Source of the DNA: JALYTY01 sp964546935 | Lineage (GTDB): Bacteria > Vulcanimicrobiota > Vulcanimicrobiia > Vulcanimicrobiales > Vulcanimicrobiaceae | Direction of reading: 5' to 3' | NCBI GenBank assembly: GCA_964546935.1 | Contig: CAZJLJ010000027.1 | Coordinates: forward strand, 1-42,498 | DNA: 42,498 bases | Shown: positions 39,978-42,498 of the stretch, piece by piece | Numbering within the stretch: the first letter of the stretch is position 1 | How the letters are laid out: each line of letters opens with the position of its first letter | Notes under the pieces: generated by a model | What the model was told of the DNA's origin: nothing | Databases searched by the model: none | What the model saw: only the letters and a program-made list of their open reading frames with translations | Translations under genes and position numbers: made by a program

Positions 39978-40733
39978 TTGAACAACGGTGCAAATCTCGC
40001 GACGGGCGGCGACCTCGCGCCCGTAGAGCGCCGGTCGATCTCCGACGAAGTCGTTTATCGTCTGGGCGAATACATCATGCAACGCGGTCTGCGGCCGGGC
40101 GAAAAGCTTCCCGCCGAACGCGAACTGATGGAATATCTGCGCGTCGGACGCTCCTCGCTACGCGAAGCCATCAAAGCGCTGCGCGCCGTGGGCGCAATCG
40201 ACGTTGTAGCCGGTGGCGGAATGTACGTTGGCCGCGGCGGCACGACGGCGTTGCATAGACCGCTTTCCTGGGCGGTGTTTCTAAATTCGTCCAGCCTTCT
40301 CCAGGCAACGGAAGCGCGGATGGTTTTGGAATCGGAACTTGCGGCGTTAGCGGCGGAGCGCATTACGGACGAAGAGCTGGAACGACTCCACGAGTGCCTG
40401 CAGCGAATGCGCACCAGCACCGACTCGTCGTTTCTGACGGCGGATGTCGACTTTCATTTGACGGTTGGAAAAGCCGCGCGAAACGACATCCTGTATTCCG
40501 CGCTCGACATGCTGCAAATTGTTATCCGTGGCGGCATCAGTCGCATTTTGCGAAAAGCGAAAGGCGAGCCGGTTTCACTAGAAGAGCACGAGGCGATCTA
40601 CGAAGCCTTGGTGCGACACGACCCGGAGAGTGCGCGCCGCTGGATGCGGGCGCATATTGAAGCCGCGACACGCCGTTTGATGGCTGCATCCGAATTTACC
40701 GACGACAGCCTTTCTGTCAGGGAAACCGATTAG
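39978..40733 (+). CDS. FadR-type GntR transcriptional regulator
   Basis: A 251-residue regulator. The winged helix (residues 20-88) shows ISDEVVYRLGEYIMQRGLRPGEKLPAERELMEYLRVGRSSLREAIKAL (core PGEKLPAERELMEYL and RSSLREAIKAL). The C-terminal FCD domain (about 105-240) has the metal and ligand residues ADVDFHLTVGKAARN, EEHEAIYEAL and MRAHIEAA. Ligands of the family are sugar acids, lactate or other carboxylates. Starts at TTG 39978 with AAAGG nine bases earlier. Directly followed by the aldehyde dehydrogenase gene, its likely target. Confidence 0.9.
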   Translation: MNNGANLATGGDLAPVERRSISDEVVYRLGEYIMQRGLRPGEKLPAERELMEYLRVGRSSLREAIKALRAVGAIDVVAGGGMYVGRGGTTALHRPLSWAVFLNSSSLLQATEARMVLESELAALAAERITDEELERLHECLQRMRTSTDSSFLTADVDFHLTVGKAARNDILYSALDMLQIVIRGGISRILRKAKGEPVSLEEHEAIYEALVRHDPESARRWMRAHIEAATRRLMAASEFTDDSLSVRETD

Positions 40734-42185
40734 ATGACCGCCACCGTAGCCCACCCGTACGCCGACCTTCGTTTGATCGTTGGCGGCGAAGAGATCCGTG
40801 CGAACGCACGTGAGACGATTCCGGTTATCAATCCTGCGACTTCGCAAATCATCGGCCATTTACCGAAAGCCACGAGCGACGATTTAGCGCGAGCACTGGA
40901 ATCTGCAGCCCGCGGCTTCGAACGGTGGCGCAAGACGCCGGCACTTGAACGCAGCGGCATTTTACGAGTTGCAGCCGCTTTGATTCGCGAGCGTCTCGAA
41001 GAGATCGCACGCACGATGACGCTCGAACAAGGCAAACCGCTGTACGAGGCGCGCCTCGAGGTCACGTCCACCGCCGAGATCTTTGAATGGATGGCGGAAG
41101 AGAGCCGTCGCGCATATGGACGCGTCGTTCCGGCACGTTCCCCTTCGATACGCCAACTCGTATTGCGGGAACCGGTCGGCCCCGTTGCAGCTTTCACGCC
41201 GTGGAACTTCCCGGCCGTATTGCCCGGACGCAAACTCGCGGGTTCTCTTGCAGCCGGCTGTTCCATCATTTTGAAACCCGATGAAGAGACTCCGGGAACA
41301 GCGCTCGCGCTAGTTCAAGCCCTTCTGGATGCCGGCTTACCGGAAGACGTCGTCAACGTTGTATTCGGAACACCGTCACCTATTTCGGAAACGCTCATCG
41401 CCTCTCCGATCATACGGAAAATTTCTTTCACGGGATCGACAGCCGTCGGAAAACATCTCGCAAAACTTGCGGCAGCCCACGTGAAAGCATGCACGCTCGA
41501 GCTCGGAGGACACGCTCCCGTTATTGTTACGGAAAAAGCCGACCTCGACAAAGCCGTTTCCCTTTCAACGATTTTCAAATACCGAAACGCGGGGCAAGTC
41601 TGCGCAGCGCCGGGACGTTTTCTCGTCCACGAACGCGTCTACGACGAGTTCATCGACGGATTCTCGAAAACGGTTGCAGGCCTTCGCGTTGGTTCGGGAA
41701 TCGACGAAGCAACCCAAATGGGCGCATTAACAAACGAACGCCGCCGCAACGCTGTCGAAACGTTCATCGAAGATGCAAAAGAACGCGGCGCACAGGTTAT
41801 CACCGGCGGCTGCCGCGTCGACGGCGACGGGTACTTCTTCGCCCCGACGGTCCTCGCGGAAGTTCCCACCGACGCACGCGTTCTGAACGAAGAACCGTTC
41901 GGCCCCATCGCTATCGTCACCAAGGTGCCGGATCTCGCAACCGCAATCCGCATCGGCAATTCGTTGCCGTACGGCCTCGCATCGTATGCCTTCACCCAAG
42001 ATTTCGCAGAACAACTCGAAATCTCAAACGACCTGCAAGCCGGCATGATCGGCATCAATCACTTCGCACTCGGACTCGCCGAAATTCCCTTCGGCGGCGT
42101 CAAAGAATCCGGCTACGGCTCCGAAGGCGGCACAGAAGGCCTAGACGCTTATCTCGTCACTAAATCTGTGACGACCGCTACGTAA
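40734..42185 (+). CDS. aldehyde dehydrogenase family protein
   Basis: A 483-residue NAD(P)-dependent aldehyde dehydrogenase, close to succinate-semialdehyde or glycolaldehyde dehydrogenase (GabD-like). Motifs: FTPWNFPAVLPGRKL (Asn oxyanion), KPDEETPGTAL (cofactor), FTGSTAVGKHL, catalytic Glu in ELGGHAPVIV, catalytic Cys in AGQVCAAPGRF, EEPFGPIA and the C-terminal PFGGVKESGYGSEGGTEGLDAY. ATG begins one base after the GntR stop. The stop codon TAA lies within the left arm of the 42181-42372 element; a longer product would have resulted without it. Confidence 0.94.
   Translation: MTATVAHPYADLRLIVGGEEIRANARETIPVINPATSQIIGHLPKATSDDLARALESAARGFERWRKTPALERSGILRVAAALIRERLEEIARTMTLEQGKPLYEARLEVTSTAEIFEWMAEESRRAYGRVVPARSPSIRQLVLREPVGPVAAFTPWNFPAVLPGRKLAGSLAAGCSIILKPDEETPGTALALVQALLDAGLPEDVVNVVFGTPSPISETLIASPIIRKISFTGSTAVGKHLAKLAAAHVKACTLELGGHAPVIVTEKADLDKAVSLSTIFKYRNAGQVCAAPGRFLVHERVYDEFIDGFSKTVAGLRVGSGIDEATQMGALTNERRRNAVETFIEDAKERGAQVITGGCRVDGDGYFFAPTVLAEVPTDARVLNEEPFGPIAIVTKVPDLATAIRIGNSLPYGLASYAFTQDFAEQLEISNDLQAGMIGINHFALGLAEIPFGGVKESGYGSEGGTEGLDAYLVTKSVTTAT
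42175..42180. repeat. left copy of the 6-bp duplication CCGCTA
   Basis: CCGCTA directly flanks the left end of the palindromic element and recurs in the same orientation at 42373-42378. It has the position and size of a transposition target-site duplication. The same hexamer occurs once inside the element (42256-42261), so chance is not fully excluded. Confidence 0.55.
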
Positions 42186-42372
42186 GGGTAGCGATACCGC
42201 AGCTGAAAAATGCCCCTTTGTGGGACCGCTGGAAAAATCGCATCGTGCGATTTTTCCGCTACGCGACTTTTTCGGGAGAACGAAGTTTTGTAATTGCCAT
42301 CCATGGCAAGCCCGAAAAAGTTCGAGTTCCCCCAAAGGGGCATTTTTCAGCCGCGGTATCGCTACCCTTACG
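42181..42372. mobile_element. MITE-like palindromic element with 40-bp terminal inverted repeats
   Basis: The arms 42181-42220 and 42333-42372 are complementary at 39 of 40 positions (one mismatch, 42201 with 42352). The 112-base centre holds two more stems: GGAAAAATCGCA/TGCGATTTTTCC (42231-42257, 12 bp, loop TCG) and ACTTTTTCGGG/CCCGAAAAAGT (42266-42276 with 42311-42321, 11 bp), the latter enclosing TTGCCAT/ATGGCAA (42294-42309). No open reading frame of a transposase. The flanking CCGCTA duplication completes the picture of a non-autonomous mobile element. As RNA it would make a three-way branched structure and could end transcription from both sides. Confidence 0.75.
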
Positions 42373-42378
42373 CCGCTA
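42373..42378. repeat. right copy of the 6-bp duplication CCGCTA
   Basis: Exact direct copy of the hexamer at 42175-42180, immediately outside the right arm. Confidence 0.55.
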
Positions 42379-42412
42379 CAATGCGTGACGAGGTATGCGT
42401 CGATATGAAAGG

Positions 42413-42498
42413 TCACCAACGCGGGATAACCCGCTCCCAAGCGGGATCGACGTGTTTGCGCATCTCTGCGGTGTCGTCGCGTTTGCGATAAGGAGTGC
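42413..42498 (-). CDS. 3' end of a protein-coding gene running off the window
   Basis: The minus frame from the right edge reads TPYRKRDDTAEMRKHVDPAWERVIPRW (two halves: RKRDDTAEMRKHVD and PAWERVIPRW) and stops with TGA at 42413-42415. Codon use is normal and the sequence is protein-like, so it is probably the last 27 or so residues of a larger protein. The family cannot be told. It converges on the aldehyde dehydrogenase, with the palindromic element between. Confidence 0.55.
   Translation of the reverse strand, partial: TPYRKRDDTAEMRKHVDPAWERVIPRW

Noticed and set aside
41489..42163. 224-residue plus-strand frame inside the aldehyde dehydrogenase
   Set aside because: Extremely Arg-rich shadow of a clear ALDH gene in another frame.

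Overview
The window is a gene-dense bacterial chromosome segment of moderately high GC. It has no rRNA, tRNA, transposase, phage gene or CRISPR array. Family content (ArsR/DUF5937, HxlR with a sterol-carrier-like tail, DUF1326 plus DUF2182, DUF2277, PhnB-like and other VOC proteins, BNR-repeat protein, penicillin acylase, GH130, bacterial Lhr) and many very short convergent junctions suggest a terrestrial Gram-negative-type or deep-branching bacterium. Candidatus Eremiobacterota/Vulcanimicrobiota is my best guess; it is an inference from gene content and is not proven by a marker gene.

Layout. 1-480: no convincing gene. 519-3262 (+): TetR regulator, exported protein, aldo/keto reductase, DoxX-like membrane protein. 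3263-5549: ArsR/DUF5937 regulator divergent from a TPR/retropepsin-like protein. 5546-7823 (-): thioredoxin-reductase-like flavoprotein and a GH5-like barrel that seems to lack both catalytic glutamates. 7908-11143 (+): large secreted BNR-repeat protein and an overlapping micro-gene. 11144-13914: small genes, a PsiE-like protein, a frameshifted exported protein and a Kelch protein. 13929-16609 (-): UbiB-like kinase and two related small proteins. 16980-20692: MobA-like nucleotidyltransferase, PhnB-like protein divergent from HxlR, DUF2277, DUF1326 and DUF2182. 20698-27668 (-): GH130, VOC protein, penicillin acylase, YdjC-like deacetylase, HExxE lipoprotein, His-rich protein, AraC-type regulator. 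27764-31181: VIT1-like transporter, DUF4126, Cap15-like 2TM/beta protein, homocysteine methyltransferase, second PsiE-like protein. 31322-36448 (+): Lhr helicase and luciferase-like monooxygenase. 36449-39517: XRE/MmyB regulator divergent from a DHA2 MFS exporter, then a GNAT acetyltransferase. 39978-42185 (+): FadR-type GntR regulator and aldehyde dehydrogenase. 42181-42372: MITE-like palindromic element. 42413-42498 (-): 3' end of another gene.

The common theme is small regulator-plus-target units: TetR/AKR, ArsR/protease, HxlR/PhnB, AraC/His-rich/VIT1, XRE/MFS, GntR/ALDH. Most have an operator-like inverted repeat or a clear -10 hexamer in the promoter. A recurring TANNNT-N6-ATG arrangement suggests that leaderless transcription is common in this host. 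The strongest unexplained structure is the 192-bp element at the right end, with 40-bp inverted repeats and an apparent 6-bp target duplication. The most interesting proteins are the GH5-like protein with a degenerate active site, the orphan Cap15-like effector-type protein and the AraC/His-rich/VIT1 metal module.
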